The notes under the pieces were generated by a model that saw only the letters and a program-made list of their open reading frames with translations, was not told the origin of the DNA and searched no databases. 64,000 bases of DNA from Culturomica sp. GTDB lineage: Bacteria; Bacteroidota; Bacteroidia; Bacteroidales; Marinifilaceae. How positions within the stretch are numbered: the stretch's first letter is position 1; each line of letters opens with the position of its first letter. Location of the stretch: NCBI GenBank assembly GCA_031271755.1, contig JAISVB010000056.1, positions 1-64,000 on the forward strand, in the 5' to 3' direction. A program made the position numbers and the translations under genes. Of the stretch, positions 1 to 10,100 are shown one piece after another.

Positions 1-809
1 GTATCGGCGAAGAGACCGGGCGTTTGGACGAATCCCTGCAATTCCTCTCGGATTATTACCGCAAACAGATCGAACGCCGCCGCATGGTCAAGGGGGCGGT
101 AAGCTATCCGTTGGTGATCCTGTCGGTAGCCGTGGCCGTGCTGGTCTTTATGCTGACGGTCATTGTACCCATGTTCGAACAGGTGTACGGCCGGATGGGA
201 GGAGAGCTTCCCGGCATTACCCGGGCCATCATCACCTTCTCCGGTCGATTCCCTCTCCTGCTGGCCGTCACGGGCGGGGCGCTTCTACTGGGAAGCGGGG
301 CGGTGATGCTGTGGGGCCGGAACGATGATTTCCGATTGTTCCGGGGCCGCCTGTTGCTGCGACTCCCACTGGCCGGGAACCTGCTGCGCAAAAATTACGA
401 GGTGCAGTTTTGCAAGCTGCTCTACCTCCTATGCTCGTCGGGCATCCCGTTGCTTAAAAGTATTACGATGCTGGAAGAGATCATCACCTTCCCCCCCTAC
501 CGCTTCTCCTTCCGGAGCATCGCCCGGGGATTGCAGCAGGGGGAACTGTTCGCCGACAATCTGGCCTGTTTCCAACAACTGTACGACCGCCGGCTGATAG
601 CCTTGCTGCGGGTAGGCGAAGAGACCAACCGCCTCCCCGAAATGCTCCGCAAACAGGGGGACAGCCTGACCGCCGAACTGGAACACCGTATCCGGCAACT
701 CGGCAACCTGATGGAGCCGGTGCTGATCCTCGGGATCGGAGGTATAGTCGCCTTTGTGCTCATCTCCATGTACCTGCCGATGTTTAAGTTGGGAGGGGTT
801 GTGGGATAA
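1..809 (+). CDS. Type II secretion/type IV pilus GspF-family inner-membrane protein, 5' end cut by window
   Basis: The frame is already open at the window edge, so the gene starts upstream and only the C-terminal part (about 268 residues) is seen. Two copies of the T2SSF domain are recognisable: the end of the first (GEETGRLDE at the very start, repeated as GEETNRLPE near the end) and a complete second copy. Hydrophobic segments lie after the first copy (VILSVAVAVLVFMLTVIVP), in the middle (PLLLAVTGGALLLGSG) and at the C-terminus (ILGIGGIVAFVLISMYLPMF), the usual GspF topology. Proteins of this family form the inner-membrane platform that couples the cytoplasmic ATPase to pseudopilin assembly in type II secretion or type IV pilus machines. 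The other machine genes would lie to the left, outside the window. The family assignment is firm; which machine it serves cannot be told. Confidence 0.9.
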   Translation, partial: IGEETGRLDESLQFLSDYYRKQIERRRMVKGAVSYPLVILSVAVAVLVFMLTVIVPMFEQVYGRMGGELPGITRAIITFSGRFPLLLAVTGGALLLGSGAVMLWGRNDDFRLFRGRLLLRLPLAGNLLRKNYEVQFCKLLYLLCSSGIPLLKSITMLEEIITFPPYRFSFRSIARGLQQGELFADNLACFQQLYDRRLIALLRVGEETNRLPEMLRKQGDSLTAELEHRIRQLGNLMEPVLILGIGGIVAFVLISMYLPMFKLGGVVG

Positions 810-1329
810 AACAGTATTTCAACGAATCTAAAAATAACAGAACCCAAAACACAACGTATGAAAAACTGTCCGGAACTGTTGGGCGGGTTGTTGAAAAAAA
901 CAGGAAAAAAAGCCGGTTCTTTTTTTGGAATTCCGGATAAAAAAGCCCATTCGGAACATCTTTTCTTTTCCCAAAAAATGAATCCCTGTTTCTTTCGAAA
1001 AATCCGGACAAATTACCAACAACCCCAATCGGAAAATCCCGGATTTTTTACTACCGAAAAATCCAACTGACAATTGTGGATAATAAATACTTACTCATTG
1101 GTATAAAAGCAATTATATCACAAAACGACTGTTGAAAAACAGTTGATAAACAGATAAAAAATCAAAATACAACAGATTCCGGAATTACTTTTCCTCTGTT
1201 TCAACAATCTATAATAATCAACATGAAATTTAAAAAATAAAAAGATAAAATAATTATAAGCTGTTTGTCCAAGCCATCCAATGTGTACCTTTGTGAAGAA
1301 TAAAGATCCGTTTTAAAAACGTTATTGGA
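810..1329. other. AT-rich 520-bp intergenic gap; possible origin-like region
   Basis: No convincing gene lies here; the short open frames on both strands have low-complexity Phe/Lys-rich translations and no family resemblance. The second half is very AT-rich. It holds one perfect DnaA box (TTATCCACA, minus strand, 1075-1083), two near matches (1141-1149 and 1215-1223), a small hairpin (CTGTT/AACAG near 1130-1143) and an almost pure A/T stretch at 1224-1260. The last 65 bases contain the promoter of the downstream flippase gene. The origin idea is inference and is treated in the findings. Confidence 0.5.
1264..1293 (+). promoter_or_regulatory. Bacteroidota-type promoter of the flippase gene
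   Basis: A -33 box TTTG (1264-1267) and a -7 box TACCTTTG (1286-1293) are separated by 18 bases, close to the 19-21 typical of the Bacteroidota housekeeping sigma factor. The start codon follows 36 bases after the -7 box. Confidence 0.65.
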
Positions 1330-2823
1330 ATGAATCCATTAAAAAAACTTGCCGGAGAGACCGTCATTTACGGCTTTTCGACCATTCTGGCCCGTTTTAT
1401 CAATTGGTTATTAAACCCGCTGTACACTGAACTCTTCCCGGCAGAAGAATATGGCGTTGTGATCAACCTGATGTCATACATGGCCGTATTGACTGTGTTG
1501 CTGACGTATGGCACGGAAACCGGTTTCTTTCGCTTTGCTTCGTCGGAAAACAAAAACAACGTGTTTTCTACCCTGATGACTTCGCTTTCCCTGACTACCC
1601 TGTTATTTCTCGGACTTTTTTTTGCCTGGATCGAAAATATCTCCTCTTTTTTAGACTTAGCCAACCACAAAGAGTACCTGATCTTGTTGGTAGTGACATT
1701 GGCCATCGATGTGATGAACTCCATTCCGTTCGCCTTATTGCGATTGGAAGGCCGGCCGGTCCGGTTCGGTTTGATCAAATTGATTAATATCGGAATTAAC
1801 ATCGGGGCTAACCTCTTCTTTCTCCTGTTGTGTCCGTGGTTGGAACGGATGGGGATCTCTCTTCCGTTTTACGATCCGGAAGGAGGCATTATATATGTCT
1901 TTATCTCCTACCTGATCGCTACGGTGATCACTTCTGTCCTGTTATTGCCTTACCTGACAAAATTCCGTTTTTACTTCTCTTTCGGATTGTTAAAGAACAT
2001 CCTGATCTACTCTTTTCCCATATTAATTGTCAGTTTGGCGGGTATGATCAATTTGCAGGGAGATAAAATATTGATGCCTAAGATACTGGGACAGGTCATG
2101 AGTTCGGAGGAAGCCAAAGCTGTCACCGGAATTTACGGGGCAAATTACAAATTAGCTTTGATCATGTATATTTTTACCCAGGGATTCCGGTATGCTTTTG
2201 AGCCGTTTTTCTTCAGTTATTCCAAAAACGAAGATTCAAAAAAGGTCTATCGGAATGTCTTTCTGTATTTTACCGGATTCGGGTTGGTGATCTTTCTGGG
2301 GATCATGTATTGGCTGGATATTCTCCAATACCTGATCAGCAAGGAGTACCGGATAGGCCTGGTGATCATTCCGTGGGTGCTGATGGCCAATCTGTTCCAG
2401 GGAATGTATTATTCTCTTTCTTTGTGGTATAAGTTGACGGATAAAACCATCTACGGCGCCTTCATGGCGATCACGGGGAGCGTGATCTCTGTTTCCATGA
2501 ATGTATGGCTTTTACCGGTAATAGGGTACATGGCATCGGCTTATGCCGTATTTACCTGCTTTTTGGTGATGTCTGTCCTGTCGTTGTGGTTGGGAAAGAG
2601 GTATTATCACATCAGTTACGATATTGGAAAGATTCTTTTGTATTTTTTAGCGGCTCTTTTCTTTTATTGGATCGGTAAAAACATTACGTTTGATAACGAT
2701 TGGATGACCTGTCTCTCCAGAACCCCTTTGTTGTTGCTGTTTATTTTCATCTTTATCCGGATAGAAATGAAGTTTTTGCTGAGCAGGGAGTTTGTACATA
2801 AAATGTTTCATAAAAAAAAGTAG
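1330..2823 (+). CDS. Polysaccharide/lipid-linked oligosaccharide flippase (MATE-like, Wzx type)
   Basis: The 497-residue product is hydrophobic throughout, with about 12-14 membrane segments and short charged loops, typical of the MOP superfamily polysaccharide exporters. The start (MNPLKKLAGETVIYGFSTILARFINWLLNPLY, quoted in parts: MNPLKKLAGETVIYGFS, then FINWLLNPLY) is the characteristic N-terminus of these flippases, and the C-terminal polysaccharide-biosynthesis half is also present. Such proteins move undecaprenyl-linked glycans across the inner membrane. It has its own promoter and stands first in the plus-strand run; no glycosyltransferase cluster surrounds it, so its substrate may be a general envelope glycan rather than a capsule. 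The 65-base gap before dut contains another -7 box, so the two are probably separate transcripts. Confidence 0.85.
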   Translation: MNPLKKLAGETVIYGFSTILARFINWLLNPLYTELFPAEEYGVVINLMSYMAVLTVLLTYGTETGFFRFASSENKNNVFSTLMTSLSLTTLLFLGLFFAWIENISSFLDLANHKEYLILLVVTLAIDVMNSIPFALLRLEGRPVRFGLIKLINIGINIGANLFFLLLCPWLERMGISLPFYDPEGGIIYVFISYLIATVITSVLLLPYLTKFRFYFSFGLLKNILIYSFPILIVSLAGMINLQGDKILMPKILGQVMSSEEAKAVTGIYGANYKLALIMYIFTQGFRYAFEPFFFSYSKNEDSKKVYRNVFLYFTGFGLVIFLGIMYWLDILQYLISKEYRIGLVIIPWVLMANLFQGMYYSLSLWYKLTDKTIYGAFMAITGSVISVSMNVWLLPVIGYMASAYAVFTCFLVMSVLSLWLGKRYYHISYDIGKILLYFLAALFFYWIGKNITFDNDWMTCLSRTPLLLLFIFIFIRIEMKFLLSREFVHKMFHKKK

Positions 2824-2831
2824 TATCTTTG
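2824..2831 (+). promoter_or_regulatory. -7 box ahead of dut
   Basis: TATCTTTG matches TAnnTTTG and starts directly at the flippase stop codon, 57 bases before the dut start. No good -33 box is visible at the expected distance. Confidence 0.4.
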
Positions 2832-2888
2832 CTGATCCCTTTGAGTTGAAATGTTTTATGTGTCCGTTGAAAAATAAATGACAATTGT

Positions 2889-3323
2889 ATGAAAATAAAG
2901 GTAGTCAACAAATCTAAACATCCGTTGCCGGAGTATAAAACAGTATCTTCCGCCGGTATGGACATCCGGGCGAATCTTTCCGAAACTGTTGTGTTGAGAT
3001 CGTTGGAGCGAAAATTGATCCCGACCGGCCTGTTCATAGAGTTGCCGGCCGGTTACGAAGCCCAGATCCGCCCCCGCAGCGGATTGGCGCTGAACGAGGG
3101 ATTGGGAGTGCTGAACAGCCCCGGAACCATCGATGCCGATTACAGGGGAGAGATCGGCGTGATCGTGGCAAACCTTTCCGACCGGCTTATCAGTATAAAC
3201 GACGGAGACCGGATTTGCCAGATGGTGATCAATAAGGTCGAACAAGCCGAATGGGTACACGTAGAAACACTGGAAGAGACAGACCGGGGAAGCGGCGGGT
3301 TCGGACATACCGGAAAAAAGTAA
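2889..3323 (+). CDS. dut: dUTP diphosphatase (deoxyuridine 5'-triphosphate nucleotidohydrolase)
   Basis: The enzyme hydrolyses dUTP to dUMP and pyrophosphate, keeping uracil out of DNA and feeding thymidylate synthesis. At 144 residues it is the normal size of the trimeric family. All five motifs are seen in order: AGMDIRA (22-28), PRSGLA (62-67), [12 protein letters not shown] (77-88) with the catalytic Asp, GDRICQMVI (106-114), and the C-terminal P-loop-like [10 protein letters not shown] (133-142). The ATG start gives the full N-terminus expected for the family. The TPR gene begins six bases after its stop, so co-transcription is likely. Confidence 0.97.
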   Translation: MKIKVVNKSKHPLPEYKTVSSAGMDIRANLSETVVLRSLERKLIPTGLFIELPAGYEAQIRPRSGLALNEGLGVLNSPGTIDADYRGEIGVIVANLSDRLISINDGDRICQMVINKVEQAEWVHVETLEETDRGSGGFGHTGKK

Positions 3324-3329
3324 AGGAAT

Positions 3330-5051
3330 ATGAGAATTGTCTTGGTTTTCATTTTCATCCTGACAGGGTGGATAAACGGATTTGCCGACAGTAAAAAAAA
3401 GATTGCCGGATACGGGGAGTTGGATGAAAAAACAAAATTGGAATTCGATTACTCTTTTTTGGAGGGAGTACGCAATAAAATTACGGGGGATTACCAGAGT
3501 GCTTTGGGCTGGTTTGACAACTGCTTAAAGATCTATCCCGGAAGTCCGGTGGTGAAATACGAGATCGCCAACTTGCTGTTGTTGAACAAAGATTACAACG
3601 GAGCTTTGCTGTTGGCCCGGGAAGCAGTATCCGGAAATCCCGGCAATTTCTGGTATCAGTTGTTATTGGCCGATGTATTGCAAAACAAGTCCATGATAGA
3701 GGAGGCGTGTGCAGTCTACGACGGGTTGATCGCCACACATCCGAGAACGGAAGAATTTTACATTCAGGAGGCGGGAATGTACGTATCCGTTGAAAAGTGG
3801 CAAAAAGCCATCGATGTGTACGACCGGTATGAAAAGGAGTTCGGTCTTAATGAGATCGTCTCTATTGAAAAGATCAAACTGTACACCAAGTTAGACGACA
3901 TAAAGGGGGCTTCCAACGAATTGTCCAAGCTGATCCGGGAGTATCCGGAAAAGGATGAGTACCTGAGTTTGCTGGCGGAGCTGTATTTTAATTACAACCA
4001 GGACAAAAAAGGATTGCAGATCTTGAACCGGCTGTTGAGCAAAGATCCGGAAAACGGGATGATCCACTTCTATTTAGCGGACTATTACCGGGATAAAGGA
4101 AACCAAAAAGAGTCGGAGCAGCACGTTGTAAAGGCTTTATCGAGCAACGAACTGGATTCCCGCTTCAAAGTTCAGTACATGTTGAAATTGGTGTTAAGTT
4201 CGGACTCTTTAAAAGTTTCCGAAAAGCAGTGGGATTCGTATGTGTTGCTGTTGCGGGAAAAATATCCGGAAGATCTGGCTATCCGCTCCCTCTACTCCGA
4301 TTTCCTGAAGAAAGAGGGCAAATTGGACGAATCCCGGTCGGAATTGGAGTATATCCTTTCTAAAGATAAGGATAATTATATCATCTGGCAGGAGTTGCTG
4401 ATCCTGTGTAATGAAATGGAAGATACCGCCTGTATATACGAGCGGAGTACGGAAGCGCTGAAATATTTTCCGGAGGAACCTTTGCCTTACGCAATGGCCG
4501 GGATTTCCCGGGTGATCCGCCGGCAGTTTTCCGAAGCGCTCCCTTTTTTCAAGAAGGGAGTGGAACTGACTTCGGGGAACAGGGAGTTTCAAACTCAGTT
4601 CTATGCTTATCTGGGGGATTGTTACTACAGTCTGGACAGTGTAGAACAGGCTTTTAATATGTTTGAGCAAGTCTTGTCGTATCGTCCGGACGATCTGGTG
4701 GTTTTGAACAACTACGCCTACTATCTCTCTTTGCGGGACGAGGATCTTGCAAAGGCCGAAAGAATGAGTGCGAAAACGGTGTTGGCGGAACCCGAAAACG
4801 ACACCTATCTGGATACCTACGCCTGGGTGCTGTTTAGACGGAAAGAGTACTCGCAGGCGTTGTATTACATCAAATTGGCTGTCAAATATTCCCGGGAACC
4901 ATCCGGTGTACTGTACGAACATTACGGGGATATTTTGTATTACAGCGACGACAGGGAACAGGCGGTGGAGATGTGGAAAAAGGCTTTGGAAACAGGTGGC
5001 GAAGATCCGGAGGTATTGAAATCGAAAATTTCAGGCGAATACGATTTTTAA
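3330..5051 (+). CDS. Secreted tetratricopeptide-repeat protein
   Basis: The 573-residue product begins with a signal peptide (MRIVLVFIFILTGWINGFA, then DSKK) and continues as TPR-like helical repeats: alternating A/L/Y/P positions such as GALLLAREAVSGNPGNFWYQ and QAFNMFEQVLSYRPDDL, with the last ones near residues 440-560. No catalytic domain is visible. TPR arrays mediate protein-protein contacts, and in this place, exported and next to an outer-membrane lipoprotein (DUF4292) and an EnvC-like factor, an envelope-assembly or scaffold role is plausible. Genes of this order (flippase, dut, TPR, DUF4292, M23/EnvC) recur in Bacteroidales as far as I recall, but the function is not established. 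Six bases separate it from dut and 16 from the next gene. Confidence 0.85.
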   Translation: MRIVLVFIFILTGWINGFADSKKKIAGYGELDEKTKLEFDYSFLEGVRNKITGDYQSALGWFDNCLKIYPGSPVVKYEIANLLLLNKDYNGALLLAREAVSGNPGNFWYQLLLADVLQNKSMIEEACAVYDGLIATHPRTEEFYIQEAGMYVSVEKWQKAIDVYDRYEKEFGLNEIVSIEKIKLYTKLDDIKGASNELSKLIREYPEKDEYLSLLAELYFNYNQDKKGLQILNRLLSKDPENGMIHFYLADYYRDKGNQKESEQHVVKALSSNELDSRFKVQYMLKLVLSSDSLKVSEKQWDSYVLLLREKYPEDLAIRSLYSDFLKKEGKLDESRSELEYILSKDKDNYIIWQELLILCNEMEDTACIYERSTEALKYFPEEPLPYAMAGISRVIRRQFSEALPFFKKGVELTSGNREFQTQFYAYLGDCYYSLDSVEQAFNMFEQVLSYRPDDLVVLNNYAYYLSLRDEDLAKAERMSAKTVLAEPENDTYLDTYAWVLFRRKEYSQALYYIKLAVKYSREPSGVLYEHYGDILYYSDDREQAVEMWKKALETGGEDPEVLKSKISGEYDF

Positions 5052-5067
5052 TGTGCGGAACATATAG

Positions 5068-5922
5068 ATGAATAAATTTTTAATCGCCGTGTGGGTGCTG
5101 CTGTCCGTGGTTTCGTGCCGGACAGCTAAAGAGACCGTCATCCGGAAGGAGACAGAGAATCTGGCTGAGAACAAACTGTTTAAAAATATTTATGCCAACG
5201 AATTGGATTACAAAACGTTGTATTCTAAAAAGATGGATGTCTCCCTTACCGTAAAAGGCAGGGAAACCGGTTTGAAAGGAGCGATGAAAATGGAGAAAGA
5301 CCGGTTTGTCTGGCTCTCCCTGACGGCTCCTCTTGGGATTGAAGTAGCCCGGATCCTGTTTACTCCGGACAGCATCAAATTCATGGATTCCTACAACAAG
5401 AAGTACCTGTTGACCGATTACAGTTATATTTACGAAAAGTCCGGCTTGGAGGTAGGCTTCCAATGCATACAAAATATTTTTGCGAACGGGTTCGTCAATT
5501 TGGAAAATTGCGGGAACAACCGTTTGAAGGAAGGAAAATTCAAATACGAACGGACCAAATACGACTATGTTTTGTCCAATGTTCACACCAGGGCGATCGA
5601 CCGGAAAATCCGGAAGTATTTTAAGAAAAAGCGTAAAAATAAGGATGTTGCCCTGGTTTTACAGGAGATACACATCGCCCCGGACTGTTTCAGACCGTAC
5701 CGGATCGTGTTGAAGGATATGGAGGACGGTGCCGGCGTCGAAACATCGTACGAAGGTTTTACCCGGACGGGAGAGAAACTTTTTCCCGGAAAGATCGTGT
5801 TCGACTTGGTTTTTAACGACCAAAAGATTAAATTGGAGATAGTTTTTTCCCGCTTGGAATTTGACGGACCGGTAACGCCCAATTTTAAGATCCCGGCGAA
5901 ATACGAAAACATGGCAAAATGA
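5068..5922 (+). CDS. DUF4292 lipoprotein
   Basis: A 284-residue lipoprotein: the signal peptide ends in the lipobox VVSC with the acylated Cys at residue 17. The body resembles DUF4292, a Bacteroidota family with a beta-rich fold reminiscent of LolA/LolB-type lipid-binding proteins (for example GAMKMEKDRFVWLSLTAPLG and the following VARILFTPDSIKFMDS). That resemblance is recalled from general knowledge and is not computed. If correct it would work at the outer membrane, perhaps in lipoprotein or lipid handling. Its stop overlaps the next start (ATGA), so it is translationally coupled to the EnvC-like gene. Confidence 0.8.
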   Translation: MNKFLIAVWVLLSVVSCRTAKETVIRKETENLAENKLFKNIYANELDYKTLYSKKMDVSLTVKGRETGLKGAMKMEKDRFVWLSLTAPLGIEVARILFTPDSIKFMDSYNKKYLLTDYSYIYEKSGLEVGFQCIQNIFANGFVNLENCGNNRLKEGKFKYERTKYDYVLSNVHTRAIDRKIRKYFKKKRKNKDVALVLQEIHIAPDCFRPYRIVLKDMEDGAGVETSYEGFTRTGEKLFPGKIVFDLVFNDQKIKLEIVFSRLEFDGPVTPNFKIPAKYENMAK

Positions 5923-7115
5923 GAGCCTTTTTGGTACATACCTGCTTCCTGTGCGTGCTTTTTTATCCGGTTGCGTCGTCTGCCCAGGCAATCGACGGAA
6001 TACGGAAAGAGAAGGAGAAGAGTGAGAAAGAGATCGCCTATTTAGATAAACTGCTGAACGAGACCAGGAGCAGTCGCTCTCTCTCTTTTGACCGGTTGAA
6101 CATCGTACAGAAAAAAGTCACCCGGACCAAACAACTGATCGGTTCGCTGGAAAAAGAGGTGGAGTATTACGAGGGACAGATCCGGATCAACGAGAGAAAG
6201 ATCGACGAGCTGGGCGAAAACAGGAAGGAGATCCTGGAACTCTACTCCAAATTGGTGTATGGGTTGTGGAAAAAGAAGGACAAAGCGGACAAAATGATGT
6301 TTATTTTCGCTGCTACGGATTTTAACCAGGCATACAACCGCTATAAGTATTTCGAACAGATCCAGAGCTATTCCAAGCGGCAATTCGAACAGATCCGGGT
6401 GATCAACGATTCGCTGGAATCCCGGAACAACCAACTGAAACAGTACATCGTTCAGAAAAACGAAACCCTGAAAGACATCGATGTGCAGAACCGAAGTTTG
6501 CTGGAACAGCGGGAAGGTGAAAACCGGCTGATCCGGGAATTCCGGAAAAAAGAGAAGGAGTTGACGAAGAAGTTGGTGGCCGAACAAAAAAACCGGGCGC
6601 GCCTGGCGAAAGAGTTGGACAGGTTGATCGCCGAAGAGATCAGGAAGGCGGCAAAGACAGGGAAACAGACGGAGATCAAGTTGACCCCGGAACAACAGTT
6701 GGTATCCGATGAATTTGTTAAAAACAGGGGGAAATTACCCTGGCCGGTAGAGCAGGGAATTATCACGGAAAAGTTCGGTATTTATACCAACCCGTTGTAT
6801 CCGAACGTAAAACAGGAGAATGCAGGGGTAACCATTGCGACCCTGAAAAACTCCGAAATACGCGCTGTTTTTAACGGGGTGGTGGCTTCCGTGGTCTTTT
6901 ATCCGGGGTACAATAACATCGTCATGATCAGCCACGGCAATTACTATACGGCCTATACCAATCTGATCGAAGTGAAAGTGAAGGCGCAACAGGCCGTAAA
7001 CACCAAGCAGGTCATCGGAAAGGTGGGCCATGACATGGAGAAGGGAAGTATTTTTACCTTCACGGTGAACAAAGAGCGCGAGAAATTGGATCCCGAACAG
7101 TGGCTGGCAAAATAG
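5919..7115 (+). CDS. EnvC-like murein hydrolase activator with degenerate LytM (M23) domain
   Basis: The 398-residue protein has a signal peptide (cleavage after about residue 23, SSAQA), a long charged coiled coil (about 25-260) and a C-terminal M23/LytM-like domain (about 275-398). In active M23 peptidases zinc is held by an early H/D pair and a late HxH; here the equivalent places read NAGVTIA and FTFTVNKE, so the ligands are missing. This is the pattern of EnvC/NlpD-type proteins, which do not cut murein but activate amidases during cell division. The ATGA overlap with the DUF4292 gene suggests coupling. The product is most likely periplasmic and acts on a cell-wall amidase encoded elsewhere. 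Confidence 0.88.
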   Translation: MRAFLVHTCFLCVLFYPVASSAQAIDGIRKEKEKSEKEIAYLDKLLNETRSSRSLSFDRLNIVQKKVTRTKQLIGSLEKEVEYYEGQIRINERKIDELGENRKEILELYSKLVYGLWKKKDKADKMMFIFAATDFNQAYNRYKYFEQIQSYSKRQFEQIRVINDSLESRNNQLKQYIVQKNETLKDIDVQNRSLLEQREGENRLIREFRKKEKELTKKLVAEQKNRARLAKELDRLIAEEIRKAAKTGKQTEIKLTPEQQLVSDEFVKNRGKLPWPVEQGIITEKFGIYTNPLYPNVKQENAGVTIATLKNSEIRAVFNGVVASVVFYPGYNNIVMISHGNYYTAYTNLIEVKVKAQQAVNTKQVIGKVGHDMEKGSIFTFTVNKEREKLDPEQWLAK

Positions 7116-7131
7116 CAGAGAGCAGGAAGCA

Positions 7132-10100
7132 ATGAAAGAGCGGTACGATACCTTGCGGAACGAATGGCGGAACACATTGACCCGTTTCAGATTGGAAAAT
7201 CTTTTTTCCGATTTGTTGCGGGGATTGGCCGTTTTGTTCTCTTTTGTGTTGGTATACCTGCTCCTGTACTATGTGATCCGTTCGGCCTTCCACCTTCCAC
7301 CGCCTTTCAAAACAACGCTTTATGTGCTCTTTCTGGCCGGAACGGCAGCGATCACTCTTTTCGGATTGATCAAACCGCTGCTCCTTTTTTTCGTTTCGGG
7401 AAATTTGCGAAAAGATTTGTTGCTCCAGCTTCTCCGAAAGCATTTTCCCGGCGAACAGGATCTGTTGGTCAGTCTCTGCTACCTGGCTTTCCGGACGGAA
7501 GAGGTATCGGGTGACGACACGCTGAAAAAAGCGGCTTTTATCCAGAAATACAGCCGGATGCAGGAACAAAACCTCTCCTTTCCCCTGTTCGGGAAACGGA
7601 GTTTCAAACCGTTGTTGCTGATAGGAGTTTGCCTGCTGTTGTTCGGGATCAATGCCGGCCGTTTCGTATACTGGGGGGCTGATCTGAGCCGTTTTCGCGA
7701 AGTGGAGCGTCCGGAATCCGGGATCTTCTTCACTTTGCTGAACGAATCCACCTCGGTAGAATACGGCAAATCGTTCCGGGTCAAATTGAAAGTGGAAAGC
7801 GAATACGCCGGCGTGGGAAATGTTTTTATCCGTTTCGGAGGCGGCGAATTTCTGATGGGGCGGGAGGATTCGCTCTACGTGTACGATTTTGAATCGGTCA
7901 ACAACGACCTCTCCTTTAATTTCCGGGCGGTAGAAACGGAGAGCCGGTATTACAAGCTGACGGTCTTGCCGACCCCGGTTGTGACCGCGTACGAAGTTCG
8001 GGTCGTACCCCCTGCCTACACCGGCCTGAAACCGGAAGTGCTGAAAAATGTGACCGACTTCCGGGCTGTGTACGGTTCTGTTTTGCAATTTACGGTTCGT
8101 TACTCTTTTTCCGACTCCCTGTACCTGGGGTGGGACGGCCGGGTGGGACGCCTGAACACGACCGAAACGGGGAAAGCCTCTTTCTCGCGCAGGGTGACGG
8201 CTTCGGGAGAATATACGCTGTACGGTTCCAACGCGCATTTTGACAAAAAGGATTTGATGAATTTTACGGTGGCCTCCATTCCGGATCTCTATCCGGGTAT
8301 TCAGGTTTCTGCTTTGCAGGACTCCGTACAGGCTTCCGTCCATTACTACTACGGCATTCTGACCGATGATTACGGGTTTTCCGATCTGCGGTTCAACTAT
8401 TCCTTAGACGGGGAGCGCTATACGGTCATCCCCATTCCCGTAATCAGGAATCAGAATGCGCAGGAGTTTTATTTTGAGTTTGACTTTGCCGAATTTGCCG
8501 GGATGGACCGGACAGATATTCGTTACTATTTTGAAGTGTTCGACAACGATCTGGTTTCAGGCCCCAAGAGTACCCGTTCGGACGCCCTTCAGTATACCAT
8601 TCCCGACCTGAATACGATATTCGATTACAATTCGGACGCCAATATGCAGGTAAACAGTTCGTTGCAACAGGCGGAAAAATTAGCGCACGAAATTGTTTCG
8701 GATGTAAAGGAGCTGCAGAAGAAGATGTTGGACAACACGGTGGACGATTGGGAGAAGCAACAGCTTTCCCGGGATGTCGTGGAAAAGAAAGAGAAATTGG
8801 AAGAGTTGTTGCAGCGTGCGCGGGAAGAGAACCTCAAAAAATCCTCTTTGAACAAGAGTTTCGCCGGGCAGGACAGCGTGTTGCTGGCAAAACAACAGCA
8901 GATCCGGCAACTGCTGGACCGCATTATGGACGAGGAGATGAAAAAGTTGCTGGACGAGTTTTCCAAACTGACGCAGGAGTTTTCGAAGGAGCAATTCCGG
9001 AATGTGGACGAAAAGATGAAGTTGACTTTCGACCAGATGAGCGAACAGTTGGACAGGAACATAGAGTTGTTGAAGCAGTTCCAGGTCGAAGAACAGCACG
9101 AGATGATCCGGCAACAAATGGAGCAGGTGAAGGAGTTGCAAAGCTCTCTGGACAGTTTGTCCGGGAGCCGGGAAGGCCGGGATGCATTACCCGGTAAAAC
9201 GGAGGAGATCCGGGAAAAATTGGAGGCGGCCAGAAGCAATTACGAAGAGTTAAAAGAGGTCAATCAGCAATTGGAAAAACCGTTTGAACTGGAGGATTTG
9301 GCTTCGGATTTCGAAGAGCTGTCGGACCAGGCGGAAGAGCAGCAACAAAAGAATTCGGAGCGTGGAGAAACCGACAAGGAACTTGCGGAAGATATCAAAG
9401 AGAAGATGGAGGAGGTGCAGGAAAAGTTGGAGCAACAGGCGCAGCAGATCTTTATGAATGCCGACCTTCCCGAAAGCGATGTCGAACTGATCATTCAAAA
9501 TATCCTGCTGATCTCCCAGTCGCAGGAGCTTTTGCTGAAGGAATTTAACGAAGTGCCCCCCCAGAGCGCCCGCTACCAGGAGTTGGGACGCTTGCAGGAT
9601 CTGAAGCGGCTGGAGTATAAAATCGTGAAGGACAGTTTGTCCCGATTGGCCAAGACCAACCTGCAACTGGCTACGGTGTTGGATTCGAAATTGTACGACA
9701 TTGAGATCAAATTCGGTCTGTTGCCGGGCTACATACAGGACAATAAACGTACCGACTTACTGAAAGAACAGCAGTATTTGGTAACCTATCTGAACGATCT
9801 GGCGTTGGTATTAAGCGAAGCTCTTCAGCAAAGCGGCGGAGAGGAAGGCGGAGAGGGAACACCCTCGAAGGGAAAGAAAGGCAAGGGGAAAAAGGGAAGC
9901 GGCAACGCACCCGGAGAGGAGGGATACGACGGATTGAAGGAGATGCAGAACGGCATGAAACGGCAATTGGAAAATTTGGTGAACCAGATGAAGAAGGGCG
10001 AGAAAGGGCAACCCCTGCAACAGGGAATCGGGAACATGATCCGGCAGAACGAGCTTTTCCGGCAGAGTTTGGAAGAGTTTATGTCCGGGAGCGGCTATCT

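Noticed and set aside
858-1070. 70-codon open frame, with open frames on the opposite strand, between GspF and the flippase
   Set aside because: Low-complexity Phe/Lys translation, no signal or family, and equally open on the other strand; AT-rich spacer explains it.
7060-8343. 427-codon minus-strand frame inside the DUF4175 gene
   Set aside because: Shadow of a GC-biased coding gene; Arg/Gln-rich, no domain, and the plus-strand gene is certain.
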